From assembly GCF_011067135.1 (NCBI RefSeq), contig NZ_JAAMOW010000012.1, positions 1 to 64,000 on the forward strand: DNA of 64,000 bases, in the 5' to 3' direction. A program made the translations under genes and the position numbers. The notes beneath the pieces are model-generated. The model made no database searches, was not told where the DNA came from, and saw only the letters and a program-made list of their open reading frames with translations. The stretch's first letter is position 1; each line of letters starts with the position of its first letter. This document shows, piece by piece, positions 9,039 through 17,787 of this stretch. The DNA is from Solimonas terrae. GTDB lineage: Bacteria; Pseudomonadota; Gammaproteobacteria; Nevskiales; Nevskiaceae.

Positions 9039-9868
9039 GGCCGCACACGACATCTCCGGGCATGCGCGCGGCACTGGCCGCACTCGCCTGCGTGGTCGCG
9101 CTGGTCATCGTCGGCCCATGGTTCAGTCCGTACGCCTGCGACGAAATCGATTTTTCCGGCACCTGGTCGGCAGCGCCGACGCTGGTGCACGCACACTGGT
9201 TCGGGACCGACAGCCTCGGCCGTGACCTGTTCGTGCGGACGCTCTGCGGTGGCCGGATTTCGCTGCTGGTCGGAGCGGTCTCGACCCTGGTATCGCTGCT
9301 GGTCGGCGTCGCCTGCGGCGCCGTGGCCGGGTACATCGGCGGGCGCCTCGACGGGCTGTTGATGCGCATCGTCGACGTGCTGTACGCCTTGCCGTTCATG
9401 TTCTTCGTGATCGTGCTGATGGTGTTGTTCGGTCGCCATCTCCTGTTGATGTTCGTGGCGATCGGTGCGGTCAACTGGCTGGACATGGCGCGCGTCGTGC
9501 GCGGTCAGACGCTGGCGCTGCGCGAGCGTGATTTCATCGCCGCCGCACGGCTGTCGGGTCTCTCCGATCTGCAGATCATCCGGCGCCACGTCGTGCCGAA
9601 TCTGTTCGGCCTCGTTGCGGTCTATGCGGCTGTGACCCTGCCACAGGTGATCCTCATCGAATCGTTTCTGAGCTTTCTCGGTCTTGGCGTGCAGGCACCG
9701 GCCACCAGCTGGGGTGCGCTGATCAACGACGGTGCGCGCGAGATGGACGTCACGCCCTGGTCGCTGCTGTTTCCGGCCGCGTTCCTGAGCGTCACGCTGC
9801 TGCTGCTCAATCTGCTCGGCGAGCAACTGCGCGCGCGCCTCTCCAGTCGCGGCGGGCCGGCGGCATGA
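9035..9868 (+). CDS. oppC: Oligopeptide ABC transporter permease, OppC type
   Basis: A 277-residue second permease of the peptide importer. It has the OppC-specific first helix, the periplasmic motif HWFGTDSLGRDLFVRTLCGG near residue 55, and the coupling segment RERDFIAAARLSGLSDLQII near residue 163. ATGA overlaps link it to oppB upstream (9035) and oppD downstream (9865), so the three genes are almost certainly translated together. Confidence 0.93.
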   Translation: MRPHTTSPGMRAALAALACVVALVIVGPWFSPYACDEIDFSGTWSAAPTLVHAHWFGTDSLGRDLFVRTLCGGRISLLVGAVSTLVSLLVGVACGAVAGYIGGRLDGLLMRIVDVLYALPFMFFVIVLMVLFGRHLLLMFVAIGAVNWLDMARVVRGQTLALRERDFIAAARLSGLSDLQIIRRHVVPNLFGLVAVYAAVTLPQVILIESFLSFLGLGVQAPATSWGALINDGAREMDVTPWSLLFPAAFLSVTLLLLNLLGEQLRARLSSRGGPAA

Positions 9869-10842
9869 GCCTGCTGAGCGTCGACCGTCTGTGCATTGGA
9901 CCAGTGGATTCGGCGGCGGCGCCGATCGTCGATGGTCTGTCGTTCACGCTGAGCCGTGGCGACAGTCTGGCGATCGTCGGTGAGTCCGGCTCCGGCAAGA
10001 CCCAGGCGGTCCTGTCCTTGCTGGGCCTGCAGGGTGCGGGACTGCGTGTCAGCGGCAGCGCGCGCTTCGACGGGATCGAGCTGATCGGTGCGCGTGATTC
10101 GATGCTCGATGTCGTGCGTGGCACGCGCATCGGCATGGTGTTCCAGGACCCGGCTTCAAGCCTCAATCCCTACCTGACGGTCGGCATGCAGATCGGCGAA
10201 TCACTGGAGGTGCATCGCGGATTGTCACGTGCCGAGTCGCACCGCGTCGCGCTGCGTCTGCTGGATGCGGTGCGCGTCGCCGATGCCGCACGACGGCTGC
10301 TCCAGTATCCGCACGAGCTTTCCGGCGGCATGCGCCAGCGCGTGATGCTGGCCGCAGCACTCGCGTGCCGCCCGGAACTGCTGATCGCCGACGAGCCGAC
10401 GACGGCACTGGATGCCACGGTGCAGCGACAACTGATCACGCTCTTGCGCGAATTGCAGCGCGATTTCGCCTTGAGTCTGTTGCTGATCACGCACGATCTT
10501 GGCGTCGTCGGCGAACTCTGCACCCGCACGCTGGTGATGTATGCCGGGCGCGTGATGGAGGAAGGTGACAGCGAGCGCCTGCTGCGGGCGCCGACACATC
10601 CGTATACACAGGCCCTGCTGCGGGCGCGGCCACGGCTCGACACCGACCCCGATGCGCCGATGTTCGCGATTGCCGGCAGCCTGACGCGCGCCGAAATCTC
10701 GCCGCTGGCGTGCTGCTTCGCGCCGCGTTGCGAGCATGCCGTCGATCTCTGTTACCGGCTGCGGCCACCGCCCGAGTCCGTGGCCGACGGCGTGCGTCAT
10801 TGCCATCGCAGGCCGGAGGACATCGCGACTGCGCCCGGTTGA
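9865..10842 (+). CDS. oppD: Oligopeptide ABC transporter ATP-binding protein, OppD type
   Basis: A 325-residue ATPase with all expected motifs: Walker A GESGSGKTQ (about residue 37), Q-loop GMVFQDPASSLNP, signature LSGGMRQRVMLA, Walker B ELLIADEP and the H-loop LLITHD. The C-terminal oligopeptide-transporter extension has the Cys-containing segment CCFAPRCEHAVDLC that in relatives binds an iron-sulfur cluster or forms a zinc-like knuckle. Importers of this class normally use an OppD/OppF pair. No oppF follows: the next 250 bases are non-coding and then the protease gene starts. The partner may be encoded elsewhere or OppD may act as a homodimer. Confidence 0.92.
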   Translation: MSLLSVDRLCIGPVDSAAAPIVDGLSFTLSRGDSLAIVGESGSGKTQAVLSLLGLQGAGLRVSGSARFDGIELIGARDSMLDVVRGTRIGMVFQDPASSLNPYLTVGMQIGESLEVHRGLSRAESHRVALRLLDAVRVADAARRLLQYPHELSGGMRQRVMLAAALACRPELLIADEPTTALDATVQRQLITLLRELQRDFALSLLLITHDLGVVGELCTRTLVMYAGRVMEEGDSERLLRAPTHPYTQALLRARPRLDTDPDAPMFAIAGSLTRAEISPLACCFAPRCEHAVDLCYRLRPPPESVADGVRHCHRRPEDIATAPG

Positions 10843-11093
10843 TCCGGGCACTTCGCCGGGCCGTCGCAGGCCTTCTGGCAGGTCCGATCAAGCGGGGCGG
10901 CTTGCCGGACGCGACAATCACCGTCGCGCGTGCGCGCCGTTGGCGGACAGGCGTCTAGTGGTTTTTACCATTGCCGAAATCCGGCGCCCGGCATGTAATG
11001 AAACCTGAAATACCAGTGCCCGGATTCGCCTCCAGGCGGTGACATCGTCCTGCCGGAATTCGAGCACCGGAAAAGCCTTGGGGGGCTTTCCTT

Positions 11094-14000
11094 ATGCGTT
11101 CGATCGGTCGCTCTGTTCCGATGCTGTGTGCCGTTGCGCTGTTTGGCGCCACGACGGTCGCCAATGCGGCGTCGGCCTGGGTCAGCACCAGCACCAGGGC
11201 GTTGCCGCTGGATCCCGGCTTTTCGAGCAGCGCGGTGCCATCGGCGCAGACGATGCATGTCATCGTCAGCCTCAATGTCCAGCACAAGGACCAGCTGAAG
11301 GCCTTCCTCGCCAACCAGCACCACGCCGGCAGCCCGCAGTATGGCCAGACACTGACATCGGCGCAGACCATCGCCAGCTACTCGCCGAGTGTGGCGCAGG
11401 TGCAGTCGGTCGTCGACTACCTGAGCGCACAGGGTTTTCGTCACATCGTCGTGTCCGACAATCGTCTGCTGATCAACGCCGACGTCAGCGCCGCTGCGGC
11501 GCAGGCGGCGTTCAACACGAGGCTCGTCAACATCGTGTCCGGCGGCAAGACGCTGCGCATCAATACGCGCGACGTGCAGGTACCGGCAGCACTGTCCGGT
11601 CTGGTGCTCGGCGTGCAGGGTCTGCAGAACGCCATCAAGCCGCATACTCATATCTCGGCACTCGTCAATGGTGCCGACGTCAGTCACAAGGCGCAGTCGG
11701 CCAGCGCCGCGGCGCCGGCGCTGAGCCCGGCCGATGCGGGCTCGGCAGCGCTCAACGAGACCTTCACTGCGGCGGCGTTTCGCAAGGCCTACAACGCCGA
11801 TGCAACACCGACCGGTGCGAATACGACGATCGGCATCATCTCCGGCGGCTCCGATCTGGCGCAGGTCATCGCCGATCTCCGTCAGGCCGAGACCGATGCC
11901 GGTCTGCCTTACGTGCCGGTTGAAGTGAAGCAGGTCACCGATCTGCCGGATCCGCAGGATCACAGCGGCGACAGCGAGTGGGATCTGGACAGCCAGTCCG
12001 CAACCGGCATCGCCACCAATCTCAAGAAGGTGATCTTCTACAACGGCGCCGGTCTCGACGACGCAATCCTCAACGGCACCAACCAGTTCGTCACCGACAA
12101 TGTCGCCAAGGCGCTGAATATTTCGATTGGCGGCTGCGAAGCGCTGAACGTGCTGCTCGGCGACAGCGACATGGAAGATCAGCTGTACATGGAAGCGATG
12201 GCGCAGGGCCAGACGGTATTCGTTTCGGCCGGCGATGCAGGCGCCTCGTGCTCGGTGCTGATCAACCTTGGTACGCCGGACAGCGGTCCGCCATCGGTCG
12301 AATATCCGGCATCCTCGCCATACGTCGTCGCCGTCGGCGGTACGTCGCTGTTCACCGACACCGATTACAACTATGTGCAGGAAATCACCTGGACCGGCAC
12401 CGGCGGCGGTACCAGCACCTTCGAACCGGCACCGGACTGGCAGAAGGGTATCGTGCCGACCTCGCTGCTCGGTCTGCGTGCGGTGCCGGACGTGTCGATG
12501 GATGCCGGCTTCAACGTTGCCGTCGCGTTGTTCTATTCGGCAGCCGACGTCGTGGTGGGCGGCGTGCACAGCGCGGTGATCGGCACCAGCCTCTCGTCGC
12601 CGCTCAGCACCGGCGTCTGGGCGCGCATCCAGACGGCGCATTGCAACAGCTACGGCTTCGCTGCGCCGATGTTCTACGCGCTCGACAGCAGCGGCGGCCC
12701 CTTGTCGAAGGCGGCCGGTTTCCACGACATCACGCTCGGCACCAACGGCCTTTGGGTTGCAACGCCGGGCTGGGACTACACGACCGGCTTTGGCAGCTTC
12801 GACATCACCGCCGTGAACGCGGCGCTGCCCGCTGCCACTTGTGCCGACAATACCCCGCCGGTCGCGGCGCTGCAGGCCGATCAGAGCGAGGGCGATGCGC
12901 CGCTGGCCGTCACGTTCGACGCCGCGGCCTCGCATGACATCGATGGCGATGCGCTGGACTACTACGTACTCAATTTCGGCGACAACTCGCCGCTCGTGTT
13001 CCAGAGCACGCCGGTTTTTCCGGCGCATGTCTACGCTGATCCGGGCACCTATACCGCGACCCTGCAGGTGCGCGATGCGCGTGGTGGCACCAGCGCGTCG
13101 GTCACGCACACGATCACGGTCGATGGCGTGCCCAAGGCTTGCGTTGCGCCGGGCGCTACCCTGATCACCAGCCCTGCCGGTGTGTCGTCCGGCGTCGAAG
13201 GCATCGACATCGCGCAGGGTACGGACGACCTGCTGTCGACGCAGTTCGCCGAGCCGGCCGAGCTGGACGACCAGCTCGTCATCACGATGACGGTCGACAA
13301 TCTGAGCACGGTATTGCCCGGCTTCCGCTGGGTCACCTACTTCAACATTGCCGGTGATCCGGACACCGAATACTACGTCGCGATGGTGAGTTCGGACGGT
13401 GCTGTACCGGTGTTCAACTACGGCACGCACAGCTCGATCCCGTTGGCTGGTGTCGGCGACTTCACCGTGCTCGGCAGTCTGAATCCGGCGAGCAACTACA
13501 GCGCCGATGGCGTGATCACGCTGGTGCTCGACAAGAGCGCACTGGGCTTGAAGACCGGCGATCAACTCACCGGCATCATCAGCAGTACACGCATCTCCAC
13601 GCCGGACGACACCAGCGGCAATCTGCCGCTTGGTGTCGGACTGACGCAGGACTCCGCCGGTTCGGCGCAGCCGTACACGCTGATCGGCAACGACAACTGC
13701 GCCACGCTGCTCAATGGCGGCGGCGATACCACGGGTGGTACGACCACCGGTGGCGATACGACGGGTGGCGATACCACCGGCGGCAGCACGACCGGTGGCG
13801 ACACCACGGGTGGCACGACCACCGGCGGTGACACGACCGGCGGCGATACCACGGGCGGCACGACGACGGGCGGCGACACGACCGGCGGCATGACCACCGG
13901 CGGAGATACGACGGGTGGCGATACCACCGGTGGCGACACGACGGGCGGCGATACCACGGGTGGCACCACGACCGGCGGCACGACCACAGGCGGCACGACG

Positions 14001-14171
14001 ACGGGTGGCGACACGACGGGCGGCACGACGACCGGCGGCGACGGTGGCACCACGGGCAGCAGCGTCGGCACCCGCAGCGGCGACAACGGCAGTGGCGCCT
14101 TCGGTGGCGGCACGCTGCTGGTGCTCGGCGCCGCAGCGCTCGCGCGTCGCCGTCGTCGCGCGCTTCACTGA
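11094..14171 (+). CDS. Secreted sedolisin (S53) serine-carboxyl protease with PKD domain, Thr/Gly repeats and sorting-type tail
   Basis: A 1025-residue exported endopeptidase of the sedolisin/kumamolisin family. In order: signal peptide (1-23); pro-kumamolisin activation domain with HHAGSPQYGQTLT; S53 catalytic domain with Glu295 and Asp299 (SEWDLDSQ), oxyanion Asp381 (SAGDAG) and nucleophile Ser499 in GTSLSSP; a PKD domain near 585-680; a further beta-rich domain; then about 105 residues of TTGGDTTGG-type repeats. The C-terminus has GSGAFGGGTLLVLGAAALA followed by RRRRR, a glycine-rich, hydrophobic, arginine-capped tail like GlyGly-CTERM (rhombosortase) sorting signals. A GGGGGG ribosome site precedes 11094. 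It probably degrades extracellular protein at acid pH; products could feed the adjacent opp operon. Confidence 0.92.
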   Translation: MRSIGRSVPMLCAVALFGATTVANAASAWVSTSTRALPLDPGFSSSAVPSAQTMHVIVSLNVQHKDQLKAFLANQHHAGSPQYGQTLTSAQTIASYSPSVAQVQSVVDYLSAQGFRHIVVSDNRLLINADVSAAAAQAAFNTRLVNIVSGGKTLRINTRDVQVPAALSGLVLGVQGLQNAIKPHTHISALVNGADVSHKAQSASAAAPALSPADAGSAALNETFTAAAFRKAYNADATPTGANTTIGIISGGSDLAQVIADLRQAETDAGLPYVPVEVKQVTDLPDPQDHSGDSEWDLDSQSATGIATNLKKVIFYNGAGLDDAILNGTNQFVTDNVAKALNISIGGCEALNVLLGDSDMEDQLYMEAMAQGQTVFVSAGDAGASCSVLINLGTPDSGPPSVEYPASSPYVVAVGGTSLFTDTDYNYVQEITWTGTGGGTSTFEPAPDWQKGIVPTSLLGLRAVPDVSMDAGFNVAVALFYSAADVVVGGVHSAVIGTSLSSPLSTGVWARIQTAHCNSYGFAAPMFYALDSSGGPLSKAAGFHDITLGTNGLWVATPGWDYTTGFGSFDITAVNAALPAATCADNTPPVAALQADQSEGDAPLAVTFDAAASHDIDGDALDYYVLNFGDNSPLVFQSTPVFPAHVYADPGTYTATLQVRDARGGTSASVTHTITVDGVPKACVAPGATLITSPAGVSSGVEGIDIAQGTDDLLSTQFAEPAELDDQLVITMTVDNLSTVLPGFRWVTYFNIAGDPDTEYYVAMVSSDGAVPVFNYGTHSSIPLAGVGDFTVLGSLNPASNYSADGVITLVLDKSALGLKTGDQLTGIISSTRISTPDDTSGNLPLGVGLTQDSAGSAQPYTLIGNDNCATLLNGGGDTTGGTTTGGDTTGGDTTGGSTTGGDTTGGTTTGGDTTGGDTTGGTTTGGDTTGGMTTGGDTTGGDTTGGDTTGGDTTGGTTTGGTTTGGTTTGGDTTGGTTTGGDGGTTGSSVGTRSGDNGSGAFGGGTLLVLGAAALARRRRRALH
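13722..14045 (+). repeat. Short tandem repeats encoding the (T-T-G-G-D) linker of the sedolisin
   Basis: About 36 imperfect 9-base to 15-base units of the type GGC-GAT-ACC-ACG-GGT encode Thr-Thr-Gly-Gly with Asp, occasionally Ser or Met. Synonymous codons vary freely between units while the amino-acid pattern is kept, which indicates selection on a flexible linker rather than recent slippage alone. Confidence 0.85.
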
Positions 14172-14438
14172 TCACGGCATGATCCGATCCGCCGCTGGCG
14201 CGCGGCGGGTCGGCGATCGCCGGGCTTCTGCGCTGGTGCTGCCTGCCGCGTACGGCACGGAGTTGCTGCTTCCCCGGTAATCGAAAATCTCCTTGCGCCA
14301 GCAAGGTTTCCGCCGATAATCGAATCGCAAGCGATGTGTCGCATCTGAGCGTGGACGTGAGCCGCGCGAACATCGCGAACGCCGACATGAATCGGCGGCA
14401 CCCACAGAGGTGCAACCCACGAAAAATGGGGGAGAGCC

Positions 14439-17075
14439 ATGCAGCAGCGTTACGCGTTTGCGTTCGCGTGGGGGGCCGCATTGTTGGGCCTGCACTCGAT
14501 CACCGCGCAGGCACTCAGCTTCGATGTGCCGCTCGGCGACGATCTGCAGATCGACGGCACGCTCAACACGACGGTGACGGCCGGCATTGCGGTTCGCATG
14601 CAAAGCCGCTCCAGGAGCCTGGTCGGCAAATCCAACAATGACCCCGGTGTCTGCGGTCGTGTCGACAGCGGCGGCACCGAACGCATCCATTACCAGTCCT
14701 GTCAGGGGCTGTTCCGCGAGCAGACGTTTCCCGCGACGGAACTCGCCAGGGCGCCGGGCCAGTTCTCGATCAATTCCGATGACGGTGATCTCAACTACGA
14801 CCGCTACGACATCGTGCAGGCGCCCTTCAAGATCACCCAGGATCTGAATCTGACAGTCGGCGACTGGGGGCTGTTCGTCAAAGGCCTGTATTTCTACGAC
14901 GCCGTCAACGCCAATTTTCGCGAGTATCACCCGAACCGGATCACCTCCGACAACTATCTCGATGTCGGCTATGCGTCGACACCGGGCTCGGAGCTGCTGC
15001 CGGTCAATCTGCCCCTGCCGGTTTCGACGCTGATCGTGCGCAATGATTCGCGCCCCTGTCCCGCCTATCGCAACCCCACCGGCGGCCCCTGCGGCATCGT
15101 CTACGGACCCGGTGGCGTGGTGCGCAACAAGCGCAGCGATGGAGAAACGCTCAAGCAGATCGGCACTGACCTGCAGCTGCTCGACGCTTACGTCTACGGC
15201 CACCTGCCGCTGCCGTTCGACAAGGAGCTGACGGTCAAGATCGGCCGCCAGACCCTGAACTGGGGCGAGTCGACGCTGCTGGTGTTCGATTCGATCAATT
15301 CGATCAATCCGGTCAACACCAACAACTTCTTCCGCGTTGGCTATCAGGTCGAGGAGGTGTTCACGCCGGTCGGCATGGCGTTCGCCTCGTTCGAGCCGTT
15401 CGACGACGCGACGATCGAAACCTTCTATCAGTACGAATGGGAACCGCTGGAAGCGCCGGCGCCCGGCTCGTATTTTTCATTCCTCGATGTCGGCACGCGC
15501 AACGCCGTCAATCAGGCGAGCGTCAGCTTCGGCGGTGCGGCGGAAGATCCGCAAAGTCTGGGCCTGCTGCTCGACAATCCCCTGTCGGGCATCACCAACA
15601 CCTCGACCACCATTCAGCGCCTGCGCGATCGGGATCCGCGCAATGGCGGGCAATACGGTGCCGCGTTCAAGTACTACGCGGAAGGGCTGGGCAGCGGCAC
15701 CGAGCTGGCGTTCTACTTCGAGAACTATCACGCGCGTGCGCCCTACGTGAGCTTCTACGCGACTGAAGAGTCGTGCGCCAAGCACACGACCAGCACGGTC
15801 GAATTCCTCGCCGCCTGCGGCGACGTGCCGCTGCTGCACGCGCTGCTCAATCCCAACGATCCGGAAGGCGCGAGCAGCGACGCGGTCGGCTTCGATTCAG
15901 CGAAGCTGCAGGTCGAGTATCCGGAGAACATCAAGCTTTTCGGCCTGTCGTTCAACACGACGGTCGGAGCATGGTCGCTGCAGGGTGAGGTGGCCTATCG
16001 GCCGAACGAGCCGATGCAAGTCGATCTGGAAGATCTCGCGTTCGCGGCATTCGGGCCGACGCTGACCAACTGTCATCTGCCGGACGCCGGCTGCGCCGGC
16101 ACCGGCAACGGTCTGGGCATACCGGCCGGTGCCTTGCCCGCGCAACTGCAGCAGGCATTCGGTGCACTGGCGTCGTCGCTGGGGCTGAACAACATCAATG
16201 CACTGGGCGGCATCGGCATCTACGAAGATCCGAGCGTATGCAGTGCGATACTGACCCCCGACGCCTGCATTTATCGCGGCAGCGATTTTGTCACCGCCAA
16301 TGGCAGCGGCGGCTACAACGACACCTACGATCTGCTGGTCGGCCACATGCCCGGCTCGGGGCGCGCGTTCCCGTCGTTCGTCATTCCGTATCGCGGCGGC
16401 GTGGTCGGCACCAATCCCGGCTCGGATCCGAGCAAGCCGTACAACCGTCGGAACCCCGGCTATATCCGCGGCTGGGAAAATTTCGACAGCTACGAATTCA
16501 ACCTCGGTTCAACCTATGTGATGGGGGCGACCGATACCTTCAATTTCATCAAGGCCGACCAGATCATCACCCTGTTCGAGTTCGGTGCGACCTGGGTGCC
16601 GGGTCTGCCGGCGCTCGATCGCCTGCAGCTCGAAGCGCCGGGCACCTATACGCATGCCAGCGCCGGTGCCGATGGCTCCGGTGCCGACGGCTCGCGTCAG
16701 GCGTGCTCGACCAACCAGGCTTGCAGCTACGGTCCGGACGGTCTGCGCTTCAATCCGCATCAGCAGAACCGCAAATATTTTCCCGACAAGTTTTCCTGGG
16801 GCTACGTGATCATTTCGCAGATCAAGTACGAATCCGTGCTGCCGGGCATTTCGCTGCAGCCGCAGATCGTCTGGAAGCATGACGTCCAGGGGACGGCGCC
16901 CGGCCTTGCGGCCAATTTCATCCAGGGCCGCAAGCAGGCCGATGTCGGGGTCGAAGTCCGTTACCGCTCCAGCCTGTCGCTGAACCTCGGCTACACATGG
17001 TTCTTCGGTGGTGGCGACGGCAACCTGCTGCGTGACCGCGACGTGGCGCGCACCTATCTGAAGTATCAGTTCTGA
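14439..17075 (+). CDS. DUF1302-family outer-membrane protein
   Basis: An 878-residue exported protein. The signal peptide ends near AQALSF (about residue 26) and is followed by the DUF1302 signature region LGDDLQIDGTLNTTVTAGIA. The family is predicted to be an outer-membrane beta-barrel. It often lies beside a DUF1329 gene and has been linked in Pseudomonas relatives to steroid, lipid or quorum-signal handling; no DUF1329 gene is present here. The C-terminus (DRDVARTYLKYQF) ends in the aromatic residue expected for outer-membrane insertion. The start at 14439 follows a GGGGGAG ribosome site. It is the last gene of the left-hand plus-strand block and converges with the CsaA-like gene. Function unknown. 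Confidence 0.85.
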   Translation: MQQRYAFAFAWGAALLGLHSITAQALSFDVPLGDDLQIDGTLNTTVTAGIAVRMQSRSRSLVGKSNNDPGVCGRVDSGGTERIHYQSCQGLFREQTFPATELARAPGQFSINSDDGDLNYDRYDIVQAPFKITQDLNLTVGDWGLFVKGLYFYDAVNANFREYHPNRITSDNYLDVGYASTPGSELLPVNLPLPVSTLIVRNDSRPCPAYRNPTGGPCGIVYGPGGVVRNKRSDGETLKQIGTDLQLLDAYVYGHLPLPFDKELTVKIGRQTLNWGESTLLVFDSINSINPVNTNNFFRVGYQVEEVFTPVGMAFASFEPFDDATIETFYQYEWEPLEAPAPGSYFSFLDVGTRNAVNQASVSFGGAAEDPQSLGLLLDNPLSGITNTSTTIQRLRDRDPRNGGQYGAAFKYYAEGLGSGTELAFYFENYHARAPYVSFYATEESCAKHTTSTVEFLAACGDVPLLHALLNPNDPEGASSDAVGFDSAKLQVEYPENIKLFGLSFNTTVGAWSLQGEVAYRPNEPMQVDLEDLAFAAFGPTLTNCHLPDAGCAGTGNGLGIPAGALPAQLQQAFGALASSLGLNNINALGGIGIYEDPSVCSAILTPDACIYRGSDFVTANGSGGYNDTYDLLVGHMPGSGRAFPSFVIPYRGGVVGTNPGSDPSKPYNRRNPGYIRGWENFDSYEFNLGSTYVMGATDTFNFIKADQIITLFEFGATWVPGLPALDRLQLEAPGTYTHASAGADGSGADGSRQACSTNQACSYGPDGLRFNPHQQNRKYFPDKFSWGYVIISQIKYESVLPGISLQPQIVWKHDVQGTAPGLAANFIQGRKQADVGVEVRYRSSLSLNLGYTWFFGGGDGNLLRDRDVARTYLKYQF

Positions 17076-17196
17076 GCCATCGCGACATCGGGTGCATGGC
17101 GAGCGGCGACGACGCCGTCCGGCGCGTCACTGCGCAATCCGGCTTCGCGGCGGATCGCGTCGCGGTACTCGCCACCACGAGCGCATGGGATTTTCC

Positions 17197-17592
17197 TCAA
17201 GCGATCGGCGCGCCGTCCGGTGGCGCGCCATCGGCCGCGAGCAGATGCGCCTGGCCATCCGGCGCCAGTGCACCAAGCACGAGGAACTGGCTCTTGAAAC
17301 CGGCGATGCGCCTTTCGCCCAGATTGAGTGCACCGACCACGCGCCGCCCGATCAGTGTAGCGATCGCATAGTGCGTGATCTGTGCGCTGGTCTCGAGCAC
17401 GCCGACGGCCGGGCCGAAATCGACGCGCAGGCGGTACGCGGGTTTACGCGCCGCGGCAAACGGCTCGGCCGACACGATGGTGCCGATGCGCAGGTCGACG
17501 GCGAGAAAGCCGTCGATGCCGCAGGGTTCCTTGCGCGGCAGCTTGTCCGGCGCATACGGCAGCGCATCGCGATCGATGACGTGTCGGACCAT
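17197..17592 (-). CDS. CsaA/YgjH-like tRNA-binding (EMAP/OB-fold) domain protein
   Basis: A 131-residue protein with the tRNA-binding OB-fold domain from about residue 28: VDLRIGTIVSAEPFAAARKP, then TSAQITHYAIATLIGRRVVG and the end motif FKSQFLVLGA. These are the conserved segments of CsaA, the MetRS C-terminal domain and Arc1p/EMAP proteins. CsaA has been described as a secretion-related chaperone, but direct tRNA binding is better supported for the family. ATG at 17592 is preferred; a TTG two codons upstream is possible. It stands alone, 195 bases from ilvE, with a palindromic repeat in between. Confidence 0.85.
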   Translation of the reverse strand: MVRHVIDRDALPYAPDKLPRKEPCGIDGFLAVDLRIGTIVSAEPFAAARKPAYRLRVDFGPAVGVLETSAQITHYAIATLIGRRVVGALNLGERRIAGFKSQFLVLGALAPDGQAHLLAADGAPPDGAPIA

Positions 17593-17654
17593 ATTCAAAA
17601 ATCCGTGAAGAGCATCGCGAAGCTTGTAGGGACGCGTTGCATGCGCCGTGCGGG

Positions 17655-17760
17655 CCTCGATACACCGCGCAGTCGCGCGGCACTCGGCATGAGCGGGCAG
17701 TTAAAGCGGCCCCTCACTTTGTCGTTCGCCCCGAGTGGCGCCGCAGGCGCTGTATCGAGG
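17655..17760. repeat. Palindromic intergenic repeat (REP-like)
   Basis: CCTCGATACA at 17655-17664 is exactly complementary to TGTATCGAGG at 17751-17760, and CACTCGG (17681-17687) to CCGAGTG (17731-17737), giving a long imperfect hairpin between the CsaA-like gene and ilvE. Elements with this CCTCGATAC...CACTCGG layout are familiar intergenic repeats in gammaproteobacteria related to Xanthomonas. Confidence 0.6.
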
Positions 17761-17787
17761 GGGCTGCATCGTTGGTGAACGATATCT

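Noticed and set aside
7494-9083. A 529-codon frame antisense to oppA/oppB
   Set aside because: Gln/Arg/His-rich shadow; the plus strand encodes clear transporter components.
13722-14045. CRISPR-like look of the regularly repeated DNA
   Set aside because: Repeats are in frame, imperfect, without unique spacers, and encode a protein linker.
13562-14113. Pro/Val-rich repeat protein on the minus strand
   Set aside because: It is the reverse reading of the Thr/Gly repeat codons; no start context or signal peptide.
10965-14168. A 1067-codon open frame antisense to the sedolisin gene
   Set aside because: It mirrors the GC-rich protease gene, is extremely Arg/Ala/Gly-rich, and has no domain features; the plus-strand frame contains catalytic motifs.
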